Shown in pieces: positions 33,203 to 44,160 of a DNA stretch of 64,000 nucleotides. This stretch comes from Cordilura impudica (lineage: Eukaryota > Arthropoda > Insecta > Diptera > Scathophagidae), in the NCBI GenBank assembly GCA_963682025.1, contig OY821518.1, positions 32,382,032 to 32,446,031 of the forward strand, read 5' to 3'. How positions within the stretch are numbered: position 1 is the first letter of the stretch; each line of letters opens with the position of its first letter. Both the position numbers and the translations under genes were made by a program. The notes under the pieces were generated by a model that was given only the letters and a program-made list of their open reading frames with translations, ran no database searches and was not told where the DNA came from.

Positions 33203-34467
33203 ATTAATAATTCTATAATAAAAAAAGTTTTTTTTTTAACAAAAATGGTCATAGTTTCGATGATATTATATGATATAATATAAAAAATATATATTTCTTT
33301 TTTGAAAAGAAATAAGTAAATGTTCCTTAAACGAATTTGATAATTAAAACATAATTTATATAATTAATGTCATTAATATGTAATTTATTAATTGTGCCTG
33401 CTTATCCAATTCATTAATATACCTAACTAACCAAAAAAACAATTTAATATAAATAATTATGTACACGTTGAGATGAGAGACAAACTATTCTCAAAAAAAA
33501 CAGGCTACGGCTTTTGGTTAAAACTAGTCTGTTTTTCCTTAAAAAATATCATGAACTTCAACTCCAACTTAATCCGAAACTTTTACAATGTACCAAAAAT
33601 AGTATTCGAAATGTAAAAAATTCTACTAAATCAAGAACAATGAAATCAATATCGGTTAGAGTGGATCTGCGTTGTATATAAGATGTGAGTTCAAATATTT
33701 CTTATTTGTAACGTTTGCCTGATCCATTAATTTCGTGTGTCATATGTTGTCTATCGTTAATATTAACAATGAATTTACTAAGCTTTTATTGCATTAATAT
33801 CACATATCATGAAAAAAATATATATATAACAAACCATTTAAATTCTCATAAATCCATTAATCTCTTAAACATTAGTCAATCCTTTAATTATTATTATATA
33901 ATTAAATGTTAATTGTAATAATTAAAACAAAGAAAAAACCCCATGATCTGCCTTAAGTTATATTTTTTTGTGTCATCCTTAAAATTTCTCTTCATAAAAT
34001 TATTTAATTTCAAAACAAACATTAAAACAAATGCTGTGATAGAACTATAAACAAAAAAAAAATTATAACAACAAATTTATTTATTACATCATAATTAATT
34101 GTAAAAATATATTATGTATATAAAAAAACGTATTTAGTTGAAATATGATCAGATAAAATTATATTATTTTGAATTGTGATGATTTTAGGTTTTCTGTTGG
34201 TTTTTTTAAATTATTCTCTTTTTTAATACAAGCATTTGTTAATTTAAACACAAATATAATAACGATACCATTATTTGTAATTTAGCCAATTATTTTAGTT
34301 GATAATTTAAAGTCAGTATGTATATGTAATTTATAAATCCTTTGTGTTGTTTAAATAAAAATTCGGAAAACACTAGATAACTTGAAGTTTCAATAATTGT
34401 TAAGATAGGGTAACAGTAATTTCGTCGTTCCATTTGTTAAACATTAACATTTGGCCCTCATATACAT
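33203..34467. other. 3' flank of GT17 gene, nothing else recognised
   Basis: Very AT-rich. It holds the likely 3' UTR of the GT17 gene and no other supported feature. Confidence 0.5.
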
Positions 34468-34605
34468 TAGGGCGGGTCGATTTAAAAATCGCCCAAGTGA
34501 CAAGGAAAATCGTATTCTAGGGATCAAAGTAAGAAACTGTCCGAGGAACCATACCTCTAAAACGAATTCTGATGTCCCGACTTTTGACCTGTCTGTCTGT
34601 CTCAC
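34468..34605 (-). repeat. Dispersed repeat R fragment
   Basis: AGGGCGGGTCGATTT through GACCTGTCTGTCTGTC, the reverse complement (about 88%) of 40029-40193. The pair lies 5.7 kb apart in inverted orientation around the hammerhead repeats and the LINE. Confidence 0.7.
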
Positions 34606-34899
34606 TTTGACCCATTTAGAGTGCCCCAATCGAGTCCAAATGTATGTCGACCCCCACTAACTTTGGAGGGCCGACCCACCCATGCCAGTGGCATACCCCC
34701 TGGAACCCCCCTGGGTGGTTCCCCATACAAACATTTCAAAAAATCACCATTATTGGCACTTTACATGAAAAAATTAGCGAAATGGGTATGTTTTTTCGTT
34801 TTGGAGTTTTTTTTTCTCTAGAAACTTATTTAGTCAGAACATGTGTAAATGAAAAAATGAATTTAACTTAGTAATAGAAAAGAAACTAAAAAAAATTAT

Positions 34900-35249
34900 T
34901 TAAATGGTGCGTGGTAAAGAAGAAGAAAGCATATATTTCAAAAATTCATAACTGCACTGTATTCTTAATCGGACCGGTTTCTGGCATTTCAGCCTTCATC
35001 AGCGATTTATTGAACATTGTGATAATTGTTATGTTTTAATTGAATAGATTGTTTCTATATGAAAATTTTTTCTACTTAGGGCGGCCGTGAAGTTTTGAAC
35101 CATGAACCTTCACATACACTCGTACTTGCACTTTTTGGTCAGCGCTTTAACACACTCACCTAAAGTCAGGCCTATGAGCAGTGTGGTTAGATTCAGTTTT
35201 CGTACCATACAGCTTTACTTTGTATTAATTTCAGAAGATACAACTCTGT
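34900..35249 (-). repeat. Hammerhead-bearing direct repeat, copy 1
   Basis: 350 bp, nearly identical to 35500-35849 (exact 600-bp offset; a handful of differences). Contains a hammerhead-like motif on the minus strand. Such direct repeats resemble pseudo-LTRs of Penelope-like elements or tandem retrozyme copies. Confidence 0.85.
34964..35010 (-). ncRNA. Hammerhead-ribozyme-like motif, copy 1
   Basis: On the minus strand: helix I AATCG paired with CGATT, CTGATGA (34996-35002), helix II GGC-loop-GCC, GAAA, a palindromic ACCGGT helix III and the cleavage triplet GTC. All conserved core bases are present. The base pair next to the core in helix II is A-A rather than the usual G-C, which may weaken activity. 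Confidence 0.65.
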
Positions 35250-35499
35250 CCAAACAAACAATCATTATTTTTTGAATTTTGAATATTTTTTTGCATTTAT
35301 ACTTCTAATTTCCACTATTCTCAGTTTTCGTAAGAGTTGTCATATGTGATGTACGGTTTTTGTACATACCTACATATGCACTTTACATATATTTGAGATG
35401 GCGCTTTGAAGCGAAGAAATTTTTTGTTTGTTAGATTTATCGTCATTTTTCAGACATATTGCAATTACTACTGTAATTAATATGCAATTTTAATTTTGT

Positions 35500-35849
35500 T
35501 TAAATGGTGCGTGGTAAAGAAGAAGAAAGCATATATTTCAAAAATTCATAACTGCACTGTATTCTTAATCGGACCGGTTTCTGGCATTTCAGCCTTCATC
35601 AGCGATTTATTGAACATTGTGATAATTGTTATGTTTTAATTGAATAGATTGTTTCTATATGAAAATTTTTTCTACTTAGGGCGGCCGTGAGGTTTTGAAC
35701 CATGAACCTTCACATACACTCGTACTTGCACTTTTTGGTCAGCGCTTTAACACACTCACCTAAAGTCAGGCCTATGAGCAGTGTGGTTAGATTCAGTTTT
35801 CGTACAATACAGCTTTACTTTGTATTAATTTCAGAAGATACAACTCTGT
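35500..35849 (-). repeat. Hammerhead-bearing direct repeat, copy 2
   Basis: Second copy. Its right end overlaps the last 35 bp of the broken gene at 35815-36541, on the same strand as the ribozyme motif. Confidence 0.85.
35564..35610 (-). ncRNA. Hammerhead-ribozyme-like motif, copy 2
   Basis: Identical in core and helices to copy 1 (34964-35010). Confidence 0.65.
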
Positions 35850-36541
35850 TGAAGTCTTTTTTGCTTCCAAGTCTGGGCAATTTCGCACGGCTCTCTAATG
35901 TCGTCGCCGTAACAGCCTCTACATTTTCCGGTATAACCCGTTTGGAAACGCTAGCTAGCAATTGAACATGTCGTTCCGTTCCTTGTATGTGTGATGGAAT
36001 TTTTGGATCATTAAACGGTGGATCATCTTGATTTAAATATTCTTTCAATGTATCGTACGGAATGCTTCGCGTGAATGGTGGTTCAAATACGTTATTTATG
36101 TCATTCATATTGATCATTTCCGTGTAACTTGTGCAATTAAAGTTTATATCTGGTTTTTTATAAACTCTAAGTTCCGTTGGTTCGTCAACATCGGTTCGAT
36201 AACGTAGAATTTTCTTTATAGCACAATCGAGCTTTTCTTTGCTATCATCAAACAACATTGAGATTTTCCGAATGAGAATAATATGAATTATCTGTAATTA
36301 TTTGATTGACAATTCTGCGTAAACGAGGTTCTAGAAATCGTGACCAACTAATGAACTTGAAAAATAATGCACTACCGTACACTCCAGAGATGTAATACTT
36401 GATATTGAAGTACATTGGCACATAACATTTAATTATAAATTCAACCAGAATTCTTAAATTCTCATCTAGATTTTTCGTTGTCACATATAATCGTAATAAT
36501 CTATTCATGTTATTCATTCTTAAGGGGGGAATCCCAAACAA
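35815..36541 (-). pseudogene. Unidentified element-associated protein, frameshifted
   Basis: Two overlapping minus-strand frames (36541-36248, 97 codons; 36258-35815, 147 codons) read as one protein interrupted by a frameshift at about 36250. The first has IKYYISGVYGSALFFKFISW and SYYSHSENL; the second has FNCTSYTEMINMNDIN, EPPFTRSIPYDTL, DDPPFNDPKIPSHIQGTERH and RAKLPRLGSKKDF. I recall similar proteins repeated in arthropod and cnidarian genomes, apparently mobile, but cannot name the family. No RT, GIY-YIG or transposase motif is visible. It lies directly upstream, on the same strand, of the hammerhead repeats, suggesting it is their passenger gene. Confidence 0.55.
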
Positions 36542-36990
36542 ATTTTAAGAAAGAAAAATCAGTTGTATAAAATATACCTGTTTCATTTGACTTTTTAAAA
36601 GTGGTCATAATTATGAAATGTCTTGTATATACCTGAACTATTTCAGTTGTTAAAATATTCAATAGGCGCATCGCGTATGATGTAAATTAAACCGCATTTG
36701 GTTACTGTACCAAATAAACATCCTTAATATTTTTTTAAAATTTGCCTGATGCAGCAATAAAAATATTGAAAAAATGTTATTCATTCTTAAGAAAAATCAA
36801 TTGTATAAAATATACCTGATCCATTTGATTTTTTAAAATTGGTCATAATTCTGAAAAGACTTGTATATACCTGAACTATTTCATTAGTTAAATTATTCAA
36901 TAGGTGCATCGCTTATGATGTAAATTAAACCGAATTTGGTTACTATACCAAATAAACATCCTTTTTATTTCAAAAATTTGACTGTTGCAC
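36508..36990 (+). repeat. Tandem duplicate of about 240 bp ahead of LINE ORF
   Basis: 36508-36770 and 36775-36990 share TTATTCATTCTTAAG, the TATAAAATATACCTG region and CCAAATAAACATCCTT in the same order. The second copy merges with the start of the endonuclease/RT frame, so this may be a repeated 5' region of the retrotransposon. Confidence 0.65.
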
Positions 36991-39029
36991 CAATATTAGG
37001 TCTTACTTGTGTTCATAATAGTTTACCGACTCATTTGGATGTTTCAAATACATCTACTTCTTTGCTAGACTATTTTCTTATAAGCCCTTCCTTTAATGTG
37101 ATGATGTCTTCTCAGATGCAGTGCCCTTCCATATCACGTCATTCTTTTATTTTTATGAGTGTTTCTCTTTTGGTACCTCGGGTAGATGAATTTATTGAAT
37201 ATAGAGATTACAATAATGTTAATTTTTCTGTTTTGGAAAACCAATTTCATTACTTTAATTTTGCGGAGTTCTATAGTAACTCGGATGTTGAAAGTCAGCT
37301 TTTATGTTTGATGGAGTGTGTTAATTCTTTGCATTGTAATGTCCCTATTAAGAGAGTTAGAGTTCGGGTAGTTAATGATGATTGGTTTAATTCATCAAAA
37401 ATTAAATTCCATCTCTCGCTAAGGGAATTAGCATATAAAGCATATCTTCGAATGCCGTCACGAGATAATTGGAGAATTTATTGTAAGACGAGAAATAAAA
37501 GTAAAACTATTATAGGCAATGCCAGGAGAAATTTTTATACCAATAGATTTAGGAACATGAACATGAACATGTGGAAGGCTTTTAGACCCAATGAAGTGTC
37601 TGATCCTTTCGAAGAATATGACCCGGACGAACTTAATAGGAAGTTTTTATCTTATAGAACAGTTGATACTTTTGATCCTTTTAATAGTAATTTAAATTTT
37701 AGTGAATATGGTTTTACTTTTCTATGTATTAATTATAATGAACTTTGTGTTGCTTTGGATAGTATTAAATCTAATGCTAGTGGTCCCGATGGAGTGCCGC
37801 TTAAATTCGTTAAGTTGATATTTCCATTGATTCACAACTAATTTTTGTATTTTGTAAACAACATTCTTACATATTCTGTCTTTCCAGAAGGGTGGAAAGT
37901 GGCCAAAGTTGTGCCTATTGGCAAAAATATTTCGAATAACGATAGCAATGATTTAAGACCAATTTCTTTTGTTCCCATTCTTTCAAAGATAGTGGAGCAT
38001 GTTATGAAGGTGCAAATGATGAAATACTTAGATGAAAACTGTTTAATAAATTCTTATCAATCGGGGTTTCGTAGGGGTTACAACACCTCTTCTCTTTTAT
38101 TGGGTCTTACTGATTCTATTAGAAGAATTGTTGATAAGGATCACGTAGGAGTTTTATTATCGATTGATTTATCTAAAGCCTTTGATCGTGTAAGTCATTC
38201 AATTTTAATTCGAAAGCTTTGCAATTTTTTTGGATTTTCTAGAATGTCATGTCAATTAATCTTTTCATATAATAATATAATAAATCTGTTGTTGTCTGAC
38301 GTTGCTGAGTGGGTTTCTAGTTCGAACCCTTGCATTAATACTTCTAAGGCAAAGGCAATGATTTTTAAATCCAATTTTTCGGAAGTTAATATCTCGATTA
38401 TGATTAATCGTGATCCTGTTGAATTAGTTGAGTCTATGAAATGTCTTGGAATCTTAATAGATTCTAATCTTCGTTTTGACCGCCATATTAATTGGTTGTC
38501 TTCAAAAGTGAACTTCATTTTAAGACGGGTGTATTCTCTAAACCTTCATTTACCACTCCATTTTAGGAAAAGTATCGCACATGCACTATTTATGTCAAAT
38601 ATTCTTTACTGTGCTGAAGTATTTACGGGATCTACAGGTAGGGAGTTTCGGAAATATAACCTTCTGCTTAATAAAATAGTTCGCTTCGTATATCGTTTAA
38701 AGGTTCGTGTACCCATTTCCAATTATGTTGTGGATTTTTTGGGGTGTAGTTTTAGGAAGTTTTTAAATATTCGAATTCTATTGCACTTTTATAAAGTTTT
38801 GAAATCCAATTGTCCTGAATATTTACTTCGCCTATTCATTTTTTCACGTTCTACACGGAATCCTCAATTAATTTTCCCACGTATAAGAACCTCCCTTCGT
38901 GAATTCTCTTTTCAGGTAAGAGTTTCGAGAATTTGGAACTCTTTACCGCGTGAACGTAGGTCATTTTCTTTTTCGGCAAATGTATTTAGAAACAAACTTG
39001 TTGAATATGCTCGCTTTAATAATGTTTAA
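36936..39029 (+). pseudogene. Non-LTR retrotransposon ORF2 (endonuclease end and RT), defective
   Basis: Two frames, 36936-37841 and 37845-39029, separated by one stop codon. The first carries the C-terminal piece of an APE-type endonuclease (SLLDYFLISPSFNV, ISRHSFIF) and the start of RT (SNASGPDGVPLKFVK). The second continues with LRPISFVPILSKIVEHVM, YQSGFRRGYNT, LLSIDLSKAFDRVSH and then jumps to AEWVSSSNPCINTSKAKAMI: the segment containing the PQGSxxxP and FADD motifs is deleted. The thumb and tail follow (VESMKCLGILIDSNLRFDRH, RIWNSLP). Both the stop and the lost catalytic Asp pair make it inactive. Clade is Jockey/I-superfamily, not resolved further. Confidence 0.85.
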
Positions 39030-39357
39030 ATTATGTAGCCTTTAATTTGTTAAAGTGACTTATTTATTTATCTTTTTCATTAAGAAAGGATATGACATTT
39101 TTTGTTCCTCCTTTCCTTTGCAATCATACCATATTATTTTTGATTCGGAATTTTCAATTTCAATAATTCCTATTCATCTCATCTTGTTAAATGAATTCTT
39201 TGTTTATAAGCTATAAGATTCGTGTAATAACTTTCTTGTAATAACTTTTTTTTTTCTTTTATAATTATAATTTTTTATAATAATTTTTTATAATAGTACT
39301 TAAGATATCTGTTTGTTAGCTCACTAACCGTATATGGCCCAAAGAGCTCGGTTAGTT
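39030..39357 (+). other. 3' UTR of the defective LINE
   Basis: Non-coding, T-rich, ending in AGCTCGGTTAGTTTAATAAAT just before the 9-bp tail array. Confidence 0.55.
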
Positions 39358-39750
39358 TAATAAATTAAATAAATAAAATAAATAAAATAAATAAAATAAA
39401 TAAAATAAATAAAATAAATAAATAAAATAAATAAAATAAATAAAATAAATAAAATAAATAAAATAAATAAAATAAATAAAATAAATAAAATAAATAAAAT
39501 AAATAAAATAAATAAAATAAATAAAATAAATAAAATAAATAAAATAAATAAAATAAATAAAATAAATAAAATAAATAAAATAAATAAAATAAATAAAATA
39601 AATAAAATAAATAAAATAAATAAAATAAATAAAATAAATAAAATAAATAAAATAAATAAAATAAATAAAATAAATAAAATAAATAAAATAAATAAAATAA
39701 ATAAAATAAATAAAATAAATAAAATAAATAAAGTAAATAATATTATTGAA
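39358..39750. repeat. (AAATAAAAT)n nonamer array at LINE 3' end
   Basis: About 40 copies of a 9-bp unit. It follows the LINE 3' UTR directly and is best explained as an expanded A-rich retrotransposon tail. The minus-strand frame reading FIL repeats is an artefact of the period of nine. Confidence 0.93.
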
Positions 39751-39834
39751 AAACTTTCCAACGATATTTTTAAAAATATATAAATAACTACCTGTGTAAT
39801 CAACAACATGTTCTTCAGGGAAGTTGGTTTTTCA

Positions 39835-40193
39835 TCTCTCCGTGACTGTGCGTGACTATGTCAAAGTTAATCATTTTTCACAGCAAGCGTATGGACCAAG
39901 TTTCAGATAGATCGGATGAGGGTAAATAACTTTTAGATCACTCCGTGACTATGCGTGACTACCCCAAAATTAATCTGTAGTCACAACAATACTATGGGCC
40001 AAGTTTCAGATCAATTGCATGAGGGGGAATGGGGTTGCCCCATGGCAGACAGACAGACAGGTCAAAAGTCGGGACATCAGAATTCGTTTTAGAGGTATGG
40101 TTCCTTGGGCAAAGTTTCTTATTTTGATCCCTACAATATGATTTTCCTTGTCACTTGAGCGATTTTTGCCTCCCTACAAATCGACCCGCCCCA
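39835..40193 (+). repeat. Dispersed repeat R
   Basis: Matches 28111-28330 (first half) and the reverse complement of 34468-34605 (second half). Non-coding. It ends in ATCGACCCGCCCC. Confidence 0.7.
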
Positions 40194-40388
40194 ATATACA
40201 TATACTTTGGATCCTTATAAAATTCTAAAGAGTTTATTTATAAAAAAAAAAATAGTTCTATTAGGTTTTATAAACAATATTTATCTGGAAAGGATTTTAA
40301 CTTACGAATTATAAATTCCCTTTTATAAATTTCTCTCACATAATCAAAATCCAATCGATTGTTTATAAAATTCAACAAACTGTCTAAA

Positions 40389-40393
40389 TCTAT
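40389..40393 (+). mobile_element. First 5 bp of a Helitron split by the gypsy element
   Basis: TCTAT, preceded by A, is the Helitron 5' tip; the rest (from CTATATTAATAGG) resumes at 48849. The CTAT is the 4-bp target duplication of the LTR element. Confidence 0.7.
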
Positions 40394-40622
40394 TGTTGGC
40401 AACCCTATTTAATTTTTTTTTTGTTAACTATTTTCTTTTGTTCTCATGTTCTTTTATATAAACGTATTATTTGACAGTTGGATTTCAAGCGTCGTCATAA
40501 ACGGTCGCGTCATTTGTGCACTACAATTCTAATTAATTTCCCTTACATTTAATAAACAATTTATAATATTTAATCCTGACTACGTGTTTTTATTTAAAAA
40601 GATATTTGTAGTGTGTCTTTTA
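40394..40622 (+). repeat. 5' LTR
   Basis: Starts TGTTGGCAACCC and ends GTGTGTCTTTTA. Preceded by CTAT. Confidence 0.9.
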
Positions 40623-40713
40623 GATCAGAAATGGGATCGGAATCGGTTAAAGTAAAGTGCAAAATTACGGAAGGAAAAATATAAAAATTAATTAGAAAAG
40701 TGTCGCGACAAAA

Positions 40714-42253
40714 ATGAAAAAGCTTTCAACGTTAAAAGTAGAGCATTTAAAACAATTGCTCCGTGATCGGGAATTACCAACGTCGGGTACAAAAGCGGAA
40801 TTAATTGTACGCCTATCGGGAATTCTTGGCACGGATGAAATCGACTCAAACGGTGAGGATAGTGATGCCTTCGAGGAAACGTCTTCTACGGCTACTTTCT
40901 CCAACATACGACAAAACGAAAACGTCATGAATGTTCCACAAGAGAACGCAAGCGTCATGAACTTGCAACGGCAGGTTGATGAGTTGAGGGGGTTGCTAGA
41001 AAATGCTTTAAGTATTTTGCAAACGAACGCTCAACAAAGCAACAGCAACGAACAGAACGTACAACGAAGTAACAACAACAACGTACAACTACAACGAAAT
41101 AACAACAACGTACAACTACAGCGAAATAACAACAACATCGAGCAAAACTTATCAAGAAATAACAACGAACAGAATCTAATGCAAAACGTTCAGCAAGCAG
41201 CAGGCATGCAACGACAAAACTCTCAAGCATGGCAGCGCAGTGGCGAAAATTTGAATACAACGGGAATGTTTCATGGTTTTCATAACGTACGCTCAACTGA
41301 AAATTGCTCAGTGAGGGAAATTGCAGAAACGATACCAGAATACGACCCAACTAGCGAATCCTCTTTATCGGCAGAGCAATTCGTCGAAAGAGTAAACAGT
41401 GCTGTTACAGCTTATAGATGGGATGGAAAATGTTTAATGTTAGCAGTTTATAGCAAGATGAAAGGAGCTGCACGGTTGTGGCTGGATTCTGTAGAAACTT
41501 TAGCGTCTGATTGGGGTGTTTTTTCTGCAGAAGGATGAATTTGGTTCCACACATGATGAAGCTGACGTACATTTCAAAATGGCAAGTGCTGCAAGAAAAG
41601 ATGGTGAAAAAGTAACCGATTATTGTTTTCGTATATGTGCTTTAGGTCGACGGTATAAACTGAGCGAATCTGCTATCGTAAAGTATACGCGTGATGGACT
41701 ACATAGTCGTGAACTACAAAACGCTATCGCGGCTAAGAAAATTGATAAGGTAAATCAATTACGGGTTATAATCAATGAATACGAACGTAATGCACCAGAA
41801 AAACGTACAAATAAATATGTTGACAATAAATCTAATACAGATAACGTGAATAAAAGTGTTAGTGCAAACGTCAATAATAAAAATAGAAACTTTGTAAGAC
41901 CGGTAAAAGAAGTAAAATATTTAACCTGTAACGAGATCGGACACATTTCAACAAATTGTCCTAAACCTTCGCGACGTCCACGGTGTGAAAAGTGCAACAG
42001 GGTTCACGCTAGAAATGAAACCGAATGTAAACAAAATGCTACTGTACGGAATACATTTTGTAATAATGATGAACGTTTTAAAATAAAAGTCAATTTGAAC
42101 AATAAAACATTTAGTGCTTTTATAGACACTGGTAGTCAGTGCAGTTTGATAAAAAAATCTATTTGCGATCAGGTAAACTGTGAGCGAAAAAAATGTAATA
42201 TGAGAATCTCTGGCTTTTGTGGCGGAATACGTGTTGCAAATGAAATGATTTAA
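40714..42253 (+). pseudogene. gag: gag and protease of the gypsy-type element
   Basis: The first frame (40714-41538) starts MKKLSTLKVEHLKQLL. Its residues 1-40 are a SAP DNA-binding motif (LKQLLRDRELPTSGTKAELI), followed by acidic sequence, a coiled-coil-like stretch and an Asn/Gln-rich region with repeated VQLQRNNNN. A frameshift at about 41516-41538 leads to the second frame (to 42253), which holds the rest of the capsid, two zinc-knuckle-like motifs (one with its first Cys lost, the other CEKCNRVHARNETEC) and an aspartic protease motif FIDTGSQCSLIK. A stop at 42253 cuts the frame before RT. SAP-containing gag is unusual among retroelements but known in some insect gypsy lineages. Confidence 0.85.
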
Positions 42254-42309
42254 CTTAATGTTAAATGATATTGTGTTACCCGTAACACAATAAAACTGAA
42301 TTAGTCGAA

Positions 42310-43225
42310 ATGAAAATAAACGTTACAGATAACAAAATCGTTGCACAACCCCCGTATCGCGTTTCCGCACCGAAAAAAATGGTAATATCGAATATGATTC
42401 ACGAACTTTTGGAAAATGATATTATTACGCGATCCGAATCGGAATATGCTAGTCCAGTCGTACTACATAAAAAGAAAAACGGTGGTGAACGATTGTGCGT
42501 CGACTACAGACAAATGAATCAACTAATGCCAAAAGAAAATTTTCCCCTACCAAATATCGAAGAATCTCAACAGCGGATACTATCAAATTTTAATTGAACC
42601 GGAAAGTCGTAAGTACACTGCTTTTATAACAACAGACGGACTCTATGAATTTAAACGTATGCCTTTCGGGTTGCGAAATGCACCCATGGTTTTCCAACGA
42701 CTAATGTCAAAAATTCAGGAACGTACTAGTAGAGATAACATGATGCATTACATGGACGATTTACTTATTGGAAGTAATACGATAGATGAAATGTTTGTTA
42801 AATTACGAATCGTTCTAAACGTACTGGAAGATGCGAACTTGACCTTAAACATTCAAAAGTGTGAATTTTTCAGGACCACGGTCGACTTTTTAGGTCATCA
42901 GCTAAATCCAGACGGCATACGACCTGGTAAAATAAAATCAACGGCAATTGAAAATTTTAAACAACCTACTAACGTTACCGAAACAAGAAAATTTTTTGGT
43001 CTTAGCGGATATTTTCGAAAATTTATCCCAGGGTACTCATTAATATCAGAACCTTTAAGAAGATTACTACGTAAAGATATTAATTTCGAATGGAAAGATG
43101 AACAGGAACGAGCTTTCAACGAATTAAAATTTAAATTATCATCTCAACACGGCCGAACACGAAATTCACACCGACGCGAGTTCTATAGGTTTGGCAGGCG
43201 TGCTACTACAACGAGAAGGTGCTGA
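42310..43225 (+). pseudogene. pol: Reverse transcriptase of the gypsy-type element
   Basis: Frame 42310-42597 gives the RT fingers (VAQPPYRVSAPKKM, YASPVVLHKKKNGGERLCVD). A deletion at about 42590 removes the motif A segment with the first catalytic Asp (normally after the ILSNF-like position). Frame 42589-43225 resumes at IEPESRKYTAFITTDGLYEF and includes MPFGLRNAPMVFQRLM, YMDDLLIGS (catalytic Asp pair intact) and FLGHQLNPDGIRPG to the connection domain. RT cannot be active without motif A. Confidence 0.88.
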
Positions 43226-44140
43226 ATTGAAACCCTTGGCGTATTACAGTCGATCAACGAGTGATACAGAGAAGAATTTTCACAGTTACGAACTGGAAAC
43301 TTTAGCTGTCGTCGAAACGTTAGAAAGATTTCGTTATTATGTATATGGTAAAACTGTTAAAGTTGTCACTGATTGTAGTGCAGTAAAATCTGCTATGACG
43401 AAACGAGAATTAATCCCACGGATTGCCCGTTGGTGGTTAAGAATCCAAGATTTTGACCTGGTTATAGAACATCGTTCGGGCCAACGTATGGAACACGTCG
43501 ATGCTCTTAGCAGAACACCAAACGAACCTCCAAACGATATTGATGTCGCTACGTTACGTATTGGTAAAGTGAATCTACATAAAGATGACTGGCTGTACAG
43601 TATGCAAATTCAAGATGATTCCATAAAGGAAATTGTTGAAAAGTTAAACGCTAAAGATAAAACGGTTGCAAAAGAATACTGCATCGAAGGTGGACGAATA
43701 TTTCGTAAATACGAAACGAAAAAGTTATGGTTAGTTCCAAAAGCATTGCGATGGAGAGTAGTTGAAGACTGCCACGATAAGAACGGACATCTTGGTGTCG
43801 ATAAAACGATCGAAAAACAAAACGAAATTTTGTAAAATCTTATGGGAAATCTTGCGTTGAATGTGCTTACAACAAGCATAAAGGTGGTCGTACAGAAGGC
43901 GAGTATCATTTTAGTGATATCCAACCAATACCATTTGATACAATCCATATGGATCACTTAGGACCTTTTCCAAAGAGTAGTAAACGTAACGAGCATATTT
44001 TGGTCATAGTTGACTCTTTTACAAAATTTACGATTATCAAAGCGGTTAAGAACACGTCAACTAAATACGTTATCGACGTTTTAAATGAATTGTCGAGTTA
44101 CTTTTGAGTTCCAAGGCGAATTGTTACCGATAGAGGGACG
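43191..44140 (+). pseudogene. pol: RNase H and integrase N-terminal part
   Basis: RNase H: LAYYSRSTSDTEKNFHSYE (catalytic Glu region), VVTDCSAVKSAM (catalytic Asp). Next is the integrase zinc domain ending CHDKNGHLGVDKT, broken by a frameshift near 43835. The core domain follows in 43836-44140, with IHMDHLGPFPKSS (first catalytic Asp), an in-frame stop near 44105 and VTDRG (second Asp) right before the Transib insertion. Confidence 0.85.
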
Positions 44141-44160
44141 CACTGTGGCTCAAATTTTGA

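Noticed and set aside
34451..34871. Overlapping small open frames on both strands
   Set aside because: They lie in a dispersed repeat and have no recognisable domain or conservation between repeat copies.
34900..35849. LTRs of an ordinary LTR retrotransposon
   Set aside because: No TG..CA ends, no primer-binding site or polypurine tract, only 250 bp between copies, and a ribozyme motif instead.
39357..39809. 150-codon FIL-repeat hydrophobic protein on the minus strand
   Set aside because: It is the translation of a 9-bp simple repeat at a LINE 3' tail.
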